NCBI GenBank assembly: GCA_041600415.1
Contig: JBFIKF010000001.1
Coordinates: 472,392 to 536,391, forward strand
Length of the DNA: 64,000 nt
Source of the DNA: JBFJKD01 sp041600415
GTDB taxonomy: Bacteria > Pseudomonadota > Gammaproteobacteria > Pseudomonadales > Porticoccaceae
Direction of reading: 5' to 3'
Under the pieces are notes generated by a model, which made no database searches, was not told the origin of the DNA, and worked only from the letters and a program-made list of their open reading frames with translations. Position 1 is the stretch's first letter. Every line of letters starts with the position of its first letter. Both the position numbers and the translations under genes were made by a program. Below are positions 53,718 to 61,204 of the stretch, piece after piece.

Positions 53718-54482
53718 ATGGGTAGAGTACAGGGTAAAGTAGCATTAATCACCGGCGGGACGGCAGGTATTGGGTATGCGGCGGCGGAGTTGATTTGTAA
53801 GGAGGGTGGCAGTGTGATGTTGACGGATCTGCGCCCTGTCGAGGGCGAGGCCTCAGCGCAGGCGCTACGGGATCAGGGTTACGATGCGGCGTTTACGGAG
53901 CAGGATGTAACCAGTGAAGAGCGCTGGCCGGAAGTTATCGCGGCAACGGTCAAACGCTTCGGCAAGCTCGATATCATGGTGAACAACGCTGGCGTCGGTG
54001 TGCCGACGGATCTTGAAGAAAGCGACCTCGCTCATTGGCGCTTCGTCAACGCCGTCAATATGGAAGCGGTGTTTATGGGCACCAAAAACGCGATTCGGCA
54101 GATGAAAAAAACCGGTGGTGGCAGCATCATTAACATTTCCTCAATTGAGGGCATTGTCGGCGATCCCAAGTTTGCGGCTTACAACGCCAGCAAGGGCGGC
54201 GTACGCCTGTTCACCAAATCTGCGGCACTGTATTGCGCGGAGAAAAAATACAACATTCGGGTTAATTCCGTACACCCTGGCTTCACACAAACGCCCATGG
54301 TCGACGCGGCGGTTAATTTTTTCACGGCAGAGGATGCGGCGCGCATTGAGCGGGAAATAGTCATTGGCCATATGGCCGAGGCCATTGATCAGGCCTGGGG
54401 GATACTGTTCCTGGCATCCGACGAATCCCGTTATATGACGGGTTCCGAGCTGGTGATCGACGGTGGTTATACCGCGCATTAG
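53718..54482 (+). CDS. Short-chain dehydrogenase/reductase (classical SDR)
   Basis: 254 aa from ATG 53718 (GGAGAAGG upstream). NAD(P)-binding TGGTAGIG, NNAGVGV, catalytic Ser in NISSIEG, YNASK (Tyr-x3-Lys), and C-terminal SELVIDGGYTAH. An Asp at the end of strand two (MLTDLRPV) favours NAD. Lying beside the oxygenases, it may oxidise a cis-diol or alcohol intermediate (inference), but SDR substrate cannot be read from sequence. Confidence 0.9.
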   Translation: MGRVQGKVALITGGTAGIGYAAAELICKEGGSVMLTDLRPVEGEASAQALRDQGYDAAFTEQDVTSEERWPEVIAATVKRFGKLDIMVNNAGVGVPTDLEESDLAHWRFVNAVNMEAVFMGTKNAIRQMKKTGGGSIINISSIEGIVGDPKFAAYNASKGGVRLFTKSAALYCAEKKYNIRVNSVHPGFTQTPMVDAAVNFFTAEDAARIEREIVIGHMAEAIDQAWGILFLASDESRYMTGSELVIDGGYTAH

Positions 54483-54528
54483 CGTATTGCGCCTGAATTG
54501 GCGCCCCGAACTCGGTAGCCGACTGGCG

Positions 54529-55347
54529 TTAGCCAGCGGTGGCGCCGCCATCGACCACCACTTCCGATCCGGTGACCCAGGGCGATTGATCGCTGGCCAG
54601 AAACAGCGTGGCTTTGGCGATATCGTCCGGCGTGCCGGTCATGCCCAGTGGTGTGCCCCGCTCAAATGCGGCCATCACCTGGGTGGGATCCTGAGCGAGA
54701 CCGGTGGCGATAAAGCCTTCGACCACGGCGGCTCCCATATCGGTCTGAATCAGCCCGGGGTGAATGGAATTGACGCGAATGCCATATTTCAGATTGCCGA
54801 ATTCAACCGCAGCACTTTTGGTCAGTAAGCGCACCGCACCCTTGCTGGCGCAATAGGCGCTGAGGGCCGCGTAACCCCGTAATCCGGCTACGGAAGACAG
54901 ATTGATGATGGAACCCCCTCGGCCCGCCGCTCCGCCCGGCTGCATGACCTTCGCCCCGTGTTTTAGCCCCAGAAAAACGCCGGTGACGTTGACGTCGAGA
55001 ATACGCTGAAATTGTTGCAAGTCGGTATTTTCCACCAGGGCGCAGATTTCGATACCGGCGTTGTTGACGACGATATCCAGGCCGCCAAAGGTTTTTACCG
55101 CGTTGGCCACTGCATTCTCCCAGTCTTTTTCGCTGGTCACATCGTGGCGAAAAAAGACGGCGGAGCCCCCGGAGTTGTTAATTGCGGTAGCGGTGGCCGC
55201 GCCCCGCTCTTCAAGAATATCGGTAATCAGCACTGAGGCGCCGGCACTTGCCAATGTCGTGGCAATGGCGGCGCCCAGTCCGCGCGCGCCACCCGTAATC
55301 AAAGCGACTTTACCTTGCAGTGAAATGCCTACCGATGTTGCTGACAT
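54529..55347 (-). CDS. Short-chain dehydrogenase/reductase (classical SDR)
   Basis: 272 aa with AAAAAGGAG before the ATG. TGGARGLG cofactor loop, ITDILEE (NAD-type Asp), NNAGIEI, Ser in NLSSVAGL, YCASK, and SEVVVDGGATAG. It converges with the other SDR gene and follows the AraC-type regulator by about 100 bases on the same strand, so the two may be cotranscribed. Possible diol or alcohol dehydrogenase. Confidence 0.9.
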   Translation of the reverse strand: MSATSVGISLQGKVALITGGARGLGAAIATTLASAGASVLITDILEERGAATATAINNSGGSAVFFRHDVTSEKDWENAVANAVKTFGGLDIVVNNAGIEICALVENTDLQQFQRILDVNVTGVFLGLKHGAKVMQPGGAAGRGGSIINLSSVAGLRGYAALSAYCASKGAVRLLTKSAAVEFGNLKYGIRVNSIHPGLIQTDMGAAVVEGFIATGLAQDPTQVMAAFERGTPLGMTGTPDDIAKATLFLASDQSPWVTGSEVVVDGGATAG

Positions 55348-55448
55348 GCTCGAACTCCTTTTTTTAGTGTGCTCGGGGTTTGTAGTTGGCCGACTGGCGG
55401 TGTACTAAAGTGGCAGGTTTGAATAGCCGTTTAATGGCACGCCTTGCC

Positions 55449-56504
55449 CTATTTTTTAAGACTGTCGCGATATTCTGAAGGTGAGCATCCGCACCAGCGT
55501 TTAAAAGCGCGGCGAAAACTGGCGGTGTCTTTGTAGCCCAGATCGAGGGCCAGTGATTCCACCGAATTGTCCGTGTTGCGCAGCGATTCCATCGCCATTT
55601 GTCTGTGCACGATATTACGTAGTTCCCGGTAATTCGTATTCTGGGCCTGCAGATATCGAATTAATGTGCGGGATGAAATATTAAAACCTTCGGCCAGTTC
55701 CTCCAGGCCGGGAATATCGCTGGGACGCTGGCGCATCAGCGCCAGAATATGTTGCACGGTAAGATTGCTGGAGCGTATTTCCTGCAACTTTTGCTGAAGC
55801 TGCTCTTCGGCGAGACGGTGGATTTGCTGATCCGCGGTGATGCACCGCAGTTTACACAGCGCCGCCGGCAGAATCATGGTGTGCTTGTCGGCATTAAACT
55901 CTACGTCGCCGGAGAAATAATTGTCGTATTGCTCCGCGTACTCCGGCGGCGGAAAGGCAAACAGTGCTTTGCTGTCCGACAGGGGCCGCCCGCTAACGAA
56001 TTCCACGGCGTTCTGCAGGGCGAGCATCATGGTTTCGACGATGGTCGCTTGCAGTTCCGGATTCTGGTGAGTTTCGGTGAGTTCCATGACCAGGGAAGAG
56101 CCTTCGTAATAGGCATTGAGATCGCAAAAAGTAATGCGAGTCTGGTAGTACCTGGCGAGATCTTCGATAGCCTGGCCGACTGTTGCACTGCTAATGACGG
56201 CCATGCCCACAGTGCCATGGGTGGAAATATGCATTTTCTCACCGATGGACAGACCCGCATTGGGCATGTTGAGTATGCGCATCATGTCAAATACCGCGAG
56301 ACACAACTTGTCAAACTCGACCTGTGCGCAAGGTTCTCCCAGCGTTTTTGCTGTGATGCCGTGCTTGTTCAGGCAGTCCATAAGTTCGGTCGACCCGCCG
56401 AGGGTATGAAAAACAAGATTTATATAACTGGAGGCTATTAAGCAGCCCTCCGCATGCGGATCGCGCTGAGGTTCCTGTGCCGAGTTACGCTCTTTTTGGG
56501 TCAT
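55449..56504 (-). CDS. AraC-family transcriptional regulator (OruR/ArgR-like)
   Basis: 351 aa from ATG 56504; an upstream in-frame TTG at 56531 is less likely. The N-terminal effector domain (residues about 10-200) is of the arabinose-binding-like AraC type with the GTVGMAVISSATVGQAIEDL helix. The C-terminal 85 residues hold two HTH motifs: LEELAEGFNISSRTLIRYLQ and SVESLALDLGYKDTASFRRAFKRWCGCSPSEYR. It is divergent from the pmoC gene across a 494-base control region and also sits above an SDR gene, so it may control either; no site is known. Confidence 0.88.
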   Translation of the reverse strand: MTQKERNSAQEPQRDPHAEGCLIASSYINLVFHTLGGSTELMDCLNKHGITAKTLGEPCAQVEFDKLCLAVFDMMRILNMPNAGLSIGEKMHISTHGTVGMAVISSATVGQAIEDLARYYQTRITFCDLNAYYEGSSLVMELTETHQNPELQATIVETMMLALQNAVEFVSGRPLSDSKALFAFPPPEYAEQYDNYFSGDVEFNADKHTMILPAALCKLRCITADQQIHRLAEEQLQQKLQEIRSSNLTVQHILALMRQRPSDIPGLEELAEGFNISSRTLIRYLQAQNTNYRELRNIVHRQMAMESLRNTDNSVESLALDLGYKDTASFRRAFKRWCGCSPSEYRDSLKK

Positions 56505-56998
56505 GGCCTGCGATTGATGCCTTACTGACAAAGTTTGGGAAAATGTTGCTCATGGACTGAATCAACGGGTCTCACCGCGATTAACTATAACAGGTTAAGG
56601 AAGCATTTTGCGGTTTGCCGGCCGATGGCTGAAACCTGGTCAAAGGCCAGCGCCCACTGGTCTGGCTAACTCGGCCTTGGTTATTTCCTTCGGTTCTGTG
56701 ACCCACTCGTTGATCGGCCCGTATTCCCCTGGCGCATGGTTAGAAAAATGGCTGGTTATATAGTATCCTGCGCCCGTTGTGGCTGAGCAACCCGGTTTCC
56801 GACGGAAATGTGTGCTACTCCGGTGTCAGTTATGGCTATAGGGTTGTCATTTTTGGCGCTGCTCTCGGGGTGCAAGGTCTGATTAGATAGGTCGTACGAT
56901 AGAATTGTGACGCCGTACCTGCGTGCAGCTTGGGTTAGTCGACAAGGGTGCGGCGGCGAGTAGAGAATTTAACCAGTAAATAGACAGGGGTGATTGTT
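56505..56998. promoter_or_regulatory. Control region between the AraC-type regulator and the CuMMO operon
   Basis: A 494-base non-coding gap. Candidate pieces are TTGTCA at 56844-56849 and AT-rich TATATAGTAT near 56757-56766, but no -35/-10 pair with correct spacing could be fixed. AGGGG at 56986-56990 is the ribosome binding site of pmoC. Confidence 0.45.
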
Positions 56999-57787
56999 AT
57001 GGAAGCAGTAAAGGCAGTTGCTTATTCGGAGGAGATATCCCACGGCGGCGGCGTGGCAGCTCATTTTCGCCGCAACCGGATATTCTGGGTGGGCGGCGCC
57101 GTGGCGCTGGCGCTGGCGATTGCGATTCGCATCTACCAGCACGCTATGTCGTTTACGGTCGGCACCGATTATTACGAGCCGGACTTCCAGAAATACTGGA
57201 TGTCTCTCCTGTATATAGAGGTTGTCGTGCTGGCCGCTGTCGGCGTAATCAGCTCTGTGTACGTATGGCTGACCCGCGAAACGGACGCCTCCGCTATAAG
57301 TCCACGGCTCGAATTAAAACGTTACTTCACCTTGCTGGGTATTCTTTGTGTAATCGCGGTATGGGCGAGCACAGTGGCGGCACTGGCGATTGAGTCGGAC
57401 GCCTCCTGGCACCAGGTCACCATCCGCGATACGGACTTTACGCCTACCCATATCGTCATCTTCTATTTTGCCATTCCGCTGTTGACGGCGATTCTGGTGC
57501 CCACCTTCATCTGGGCCCACACGCGAATCCCGGCTTTCATGAATCGGATCTCCATCCCGTTTCTGGCGGTGGTGTGTGGCATCTTCATGATTATGCCCAA
57601 CTACGGCTTCAACGAGTGGGGTCACACCTTCTTTTACGCCGAGGAGTTGTTTGCCGCGCCGATTCACTACGGATTTGTAGTGCTGGGCTGGTCGCTGTTC
57701 TTCCTGGTACCCCTGGCCATTCAGATGATTCAGCGCATGGCACAGTTGATTGGCGAAGTCAGCAAAGAGCAAAACGTAACAGTCTAA
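56999..57787 (+). CDS. pmoC: Copper membrane monooxygenase subunit C (PmoC/AmoC/HmoC-like)
   Basis: 262 aa from ATG 56999; AGGGG ends eight bases upstream, and an in-frame GTG at 56990 overlaps it. About six membrane helices. Metal ligands of the PmoC site are complete: D134, H138 and H151 in SDASWHQVTIRDTDFTPTH, with the Asp-x3-His-x12-His spacing of methane monooxygenase. The PNYGFNEWGHTFFYAEELF and APIHYGFVVLGW segments are conserved. It is the first gene of a C-A-B operon, the order of pmo, amo and hydrocarbon monooxygenases. Recent structural work places the probable catalytic copper in this subunit. Confidence 0.93.
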   Translation: MEAVKAVAYSEEISHGGGVAAHFRRNRIFWVGGAVALALAIAIRIYQHAMSFTVGTDYYEPDFQKYWMSLLYIEVVVLAAVGVISSVYVWLTRETDASAISPRLELKRYFTLLGILCVIAVWASTVAALAIESDASWHQVTIRDTDFTPTHIVIFYFAIPLLTAILVPTFIWAHTRIPAFMNRISIPFLAVVCGIFMIMPNYGFNEWGHTFFYAEELFAAPIHYGFVVLGWSLFFLVPLAIQMIQRMAQLIGEVSKEQNVTV

Positions 57788-57841
57788 AGTTCCAGTACAC
57801 CGATACGGGAAGCAGTAAGAATCTGTTATTTGGTAGACAGG

Positions 57842-57875
57842 CCGCCCCCGCGAAACTACACTTTCGCGGGGGCGG
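57842..57875. other. Strong hairpin in the pmoC-pmoA gap
   Basis: Perfect 14-bp inverted repeat with a 6-base loop (stem starts CCGCCCCCGCG, loop CTACAC), 54 bases after the pmoC stop. No T-run follows, so it is more likely an mRNA-processing or partial-attenuation element between pmoC and pmoA than a full terminator. Confidence 0.7.
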
Positions 57876-58001
57876 TGCGTTAAGATGCTTGAAAATCCGT
57901 ACTCCTCCACCGTATCTGACAGTGCCCACGTCGCCTTTGGCGCAGGGCTGGTTTCAGTGGTGCAGGCTTAAACGGCTCCCTATAGTTTGAGGTCATCTGT
58001 T

Positions 58002-58790
58002 ATGAATATGGAATTACCCGCCGATAAAATCACCACCGCTCAGAGATTTGATTTGTCGGCCCTCGACAATCCGATGGCGTATAAAATTTACAAACGCTTC
58101 GACGGACTTATTATTTTTATCCTGTTTGCTTTTATTGCCCTCGGTATCATGTTGCATTATTCATTGACCGCCGGTGACTGGGACTACTGGATTGACTGGC
58201 GCGATCGCCGCTGGTGGCCGCTGGTCACACCGATTTCGTTGATGATTTTTATTGGTGGGTTTATGTATCCCGTGTGGCGCGCCTTCCGCCTGCCAATCAT
58301 TGCTACTGCGGTTACCCTGCTGTTGGCGGTCGCGTCCTGGGTGAGCCGTTACTACAATTTTTACCTGTTCGCCGATTTCCCCATGAGTTTCGTGTTTCCC
58401 TCCACCTATATCGCTCTGGGTATTCTGATGGACTGCGTTCTGGTAATGACCCGCAGTATCATTATGACTTCGATTGCGGGTGCGTTTTTATTCGCTTCCC
58501 TGATCTGGCCACTAAACTGGCCCTTGTTCGCAGCCTATAAAATTCCGGTGGAATACGGCGGGATGTTGCTCTCAGTATCCGACTTGATGGGCTATGAATA
58601 CGTGCGCACCACTACCCCTGAATACCTGCGCATTATTGAAGAATCCACACTGCGCACCTTTGGTGGCTCTGTTACGCCCCTTACGGCCGTATTCGCAGCG
58701 TTTGCCAGCGTGATCGTGTTCGCTTTATTCACCATTATCAGTGCGGCAATTTATAACTATGCGGGTCGCTATACGCGGCGCATCGCTTAA
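58002..58790 (+). CDS. pmoA: Copper membrane monooxygenase subunit A (PmoA/AmoA/HmoA-like)
   Basis: 262 aa from ATG 58002; the open frame extends to 57987. About seven membrane helices. Conserved segments: GDWDYWIDWRDRRWWPLVTP, the FPSTYIALGILMDCVLVMTRS region, and LLSVSDLMGYEYVRTTTPEYLRIIEESTLRTFGG, the core used to type this family. Substitutions such as IPVEYGG where methane monooxygenases usually have different residues suggest a hydrocarbon/ethylene-type branch rather than a methanotroph enzyme (inference from memory of the family; tree needed). Confidence 0.92.
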   Translation: MNMELPADKITTAQRFDLSALDNPMAYKIYKRFDGLIIFILFAFIALGIMLHYSLTAGDWDYWIDWRDRRWWPLVTPISLMIFIGGFMYPVWRAFRLPIIATAVTLLLAVASWVSRYYNFYLFADFPMSFVFPSTYIALGILMDCVLVMTRSIIMTSIAGAFLFASLIWPLNWPLFAAYKIPVEYGGMLLSVSDLMGYEYVRTTTPEYLRIIEESTLRTFGGSVTPLTAVFAAFASVIVFALFTIISAAIYNYAGRYTRRIA

Positions 58791-58854
58791 ATTAATCGCT
58801 GTGTCGCGCACAGTGCGGGGCGTTGCAACAAACCTACAGTTACAGGTGTCGTTT

Positions 58855-60102
58855 ATGAGTTCTAATGCAAGAGTATTAAGGCTGCTGGGCGTTGTCGCAC
58901 TGCTTGCCGTGATGTCGGGCGAAGTATTCGCCCATGGTGAGCGTGCGCAGTTGGCCAGCATGCGTATGCGTACCATGCACTGGTTTGACATTCAGGTTGA
59001 GCCGTTAAATGCCAAAGTTGGAGATTTAGTCGTGTTGACCGGCAAGTTTGTCCCGTCGGTACACTGGCCCGAACAGTTGCCAAACACAGAAGATACGGTG
59101 TTTCTTAATATTGGTGTTCCCGGCCCCAAATTTGTGCGCGTGCATTCTGAAATCAACGGCGTGCCAATGATTCGCTCCACTGCACTGAAGCAAGGTGAGC
59201 TGTATGAATTCAAGGTCGTGGCGCGCGCCCGTGTGCCTGGTCGTTACCACATCCACCCCCTGATCAACGTCAAGGATGCTGGAACTCTGGTGGGCAAAGG
59301 TGCCTGGGTAGAGATCGCGAAAGCTGATGGTGATGCGCCTTTTGTTAACGAGATCACTACCATGCAGGGCGACGTGATCGATCTCGAAACCTACGGTCTC
59401 GAGCCGGTCAAGTTTTTCCATGTGGTGTGGCTGATTATTGGTTTGGCCTTCCTGATTTACTGGTTAGTGCTGAAGAAGGAAGTTTTTATTCCGCGTTATA
59501 TGCGCATTGCCAATATGGGTAATGACAACGCAAATAGCCTGATTACCCGGCAGGACTTTTTTGTCTCCGGTGGGTTTTTCACCCTCACATTGGCCATCAT
59601 TATGGGCGGGTATTTGTGGGCTGAGAGCGAGCATCCGATTACCATTCCCTTGCAAACCGGCAAGGTGGAGGTTCTGGGTTATCCGGTACCCACCGGCGGA
59701 CTGCAGATCGATGTTGAAAGTGCCCGATACGAGCTCACGGGGCGCAGCCTGGAGATGCGCACCCGGATGAAAAACACTGGCACGAGTCCCCTGCGCATTG
59801 CGGAATTTGTCACCGCCAATATCCGTTTTATCAATGGTGAGGCGTCGTCGGATTCCGTTATTTTCCCGGGTGAAGAGATGGTGGCGGCCGACGGCTTGAG
59901 TGTATCGGTTGATGTCATAGCGCCGGGCGAAGAGGTGGAGGTGGTTCTCAAAGCCGAAGACGCGCTGTGGGAAAAATACCGTATGACCGGCTTGATCTAC
60001 GACCCGGATAGTCGTTTTGCAGGAATGCTGTTCTATTACGACGAGAGCGGTAACCGCTTCTTTCAGGAAATCGGTGGCGCAATTTTGCCCCGGTTCTTTT
60101 GA
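58855..60102 (+). CDS. pmoB: Copper membrane monooxygenase subunit B (PmoB/AmoB/HmoB-like)
   Basis: 415 aa from ATG 58855 (signal peptide RLLGVVALLAVMSGEVFA). After cleavage the mature protein begins HGERAQ, so H27 with H132 and H134 in RYHIHPLINV forms the CuB site known from PmoB. The bis-His site keeps H42 (MHWFD), but the position of the second histidine is Val66. Two cupredoxin-like periplasmic domains are joined by two membrane helices (about residues 185-260). It is followed after 18 bases by an unknown fourth gene. Confidence 0.94.
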   Translation: MSSNARVLRLLGVVALLAVMSGEVFAHGERAQLASMRMRTMHWFDIQVEPLNAKVGDLVVLTGKFVPSVHWPEQLPNTEDTVFLNIGVPGPKFVRVHSEINGVPMIRSTALKQGELYEFKVVARARVPGRYHIHPLINVKDAGTLVGKGAWVEIAKADGDAPFVNEITTMQGDVIDLETYGLEPVKFFHVVWLIIGLAFLIYWLVLKKEVFIPRYMRIANMGNDNANSLITRQDFFVSGGFFTLTLAIIMGGYLWAESEHPITIPLQTGKVEVLGYPVPTGGLQIDVESARYELTGRSLEMRTRMKNTGTSPLRIAEFVTANIRFINGEASSDSVIFPGEEMVAADGLSVSVDVIAPGEEVEVVLKAEDALWEKYRMTGLIYDPDSRFAGMLFYYDESGNRFFQEIGGAILPRFF

Positions 60103-60120
60103 GCACATGAAGATGTCGAT

Positions 60121-60768
60121 ATGAAAAAAATAAAGGTAGCAGCCTTAACCCCGTCGACGGCCGGCCGGTCGTTACTGTTATGGTGCCTGTGGGTTGTCGC
60201 CGCCTGTGGTGGTTCCGACGCGCTGGCTCATGGCGGTGTTTCCATGGAAGACGACGTGTGTATTATTCTGGTGGGTCGCTACAAGGCTCATTTCACCGGT
60301 TACCTGCCGAGGGAGCGGGCCACTCAGGAATTTTGTGAAGATATTCCGGTGGCAACGGAAAGTGTTTTTGTGATCGACTTTATCGACGACGAATTACGGG
60401 AAATGGAGTTCGACTTCAGAATTATTAAGGACGTTAACAATATCGGTATTACGGCGACCTACGAGGACCTGGGCGGCACAGAGGCCATCGAAAAAGCCTC
60501 GATTTTCTATGTCGATCCCATCCGCTATTCTCGTGGAGTGGTGAATGTTCGGTACAACTTCACCGAGGACGGTCGCTATGTGGGTATTGTCAATGCACAC
60601 CACAAAAGTTCTGGATTGAGTTACCGCTCTGTATTTCCATTTAGCGTGGGCAGTGTCGGCTATGGGAAATACGTCGGCTACTACGTCGCACTATTTATAT
60701 TTTGCGCAATTTTTATCTGGGGCGCCGGGCGCAACACCTTCTTTAAGCCCAACGTAAAGCACAAGTAA
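60121..60768 (+). CDS. Membrane-anchored periplasmic protein of the CuMMO operon, unknown
   Basis: 215 aa. The N-terminal hydrophobic segment (LLLWCLWVVAACGGSDALA) can end in signal peptidase cleavage after ALA, leaving a mature N-terminus HGGVSMEDD; a lipobox-like VAAC makes lipoprotein processing the alternative. A periplasmic domain with two Cys (EDDVCIILV, EFCEDIP) and a C-terminal helix (YVGYYVALFIFCAIFIWG) follow. The layout recalls PmoD/AmoD, the accessory copper protein, but I see no clear homology to it. Its position 18 bases after pmoB indicates a role in assembly or copper supply (inference). Confidence 0.75.
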   Translation: MKKIKVAALTPSTAGRSLLLWCLWVVAACGGSDALAHGGVSMEDDVCIILVGRYKAHFTGYLPRERATQEFCEDIPVATESVFVIDFIDDELREMEFDFRIIKDVNNIGITATYEDLGGTEAIEKASIFYVDPIRYSRGVVNVRYNFTEDGRYVGIVNAHHKSSGLSYRSVFPFSVGSVGYGKYVGYYVALFIFCAIFIWGAGRNTFFKPNVKHK

Positions 60769-61204
60769 TCCTGTCGTCCGCCGGGTATTCCGTAAGGCCT
60801 GACTGTCCTATTTTGACACACTCCTTCCGTTGCCGCGTAAACAATCCCGTGACCACGAGATTGTGCCTCAGGGTTCATGGCGAATATCGTTGCGACGCGC
60901 ATGGCGTCTTTCAAGCACAGCATTGCGCAGTTGGAGCTGTTTTTACAGTGTTATCGCTTAATTACTCTGTAGCGAGGGACGGGAAGTCGGGGTGCTAACG
61001 CAGGCGTGTTTAATGCCTGACCAAAAGAGTCGTTGAGAGGTTTGTAAGTATCGCTTTCTGCGTGCCAAGTTCTCGTTAGATAGCTTCTGTGCAGCTGGTT
61101 GGGTGCGCACTATATTTTTGCCAGTACGCTGTGGATTGGCCGAATTTAGTATGGTAGAGTTCGCGGCGTTTTTACATGACTAAATCCTTGCAGGGGGAAC
61201 AGTT
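60769..61204. other. Intergenic region before the MMPL gene
   Basis: About 435 bases without a supported gene. A weak CAGGC/GCCTG stem is at about 61001-61019, and TTGCCA at 61118-61123 has no matching -10. It ends with the AGGGGG ribosome binding site of the MMPL gene. A promoter is likely, but no element pair was found. Confidence 0.35.

Noticed and set aside
56711..56766. TTGATCGG with TATATAGT as a promoter for pmoC
   Set aside because: The spacing between the two elements is about 40 bases, far outside the 16-18 range.
60121..60768. Identification as PmoD/AmoD
   Set aside because: The topology is similar, but I cannot see the conserved Met/Cys/His copper motif of PmoD, so I left the gene unnamed.
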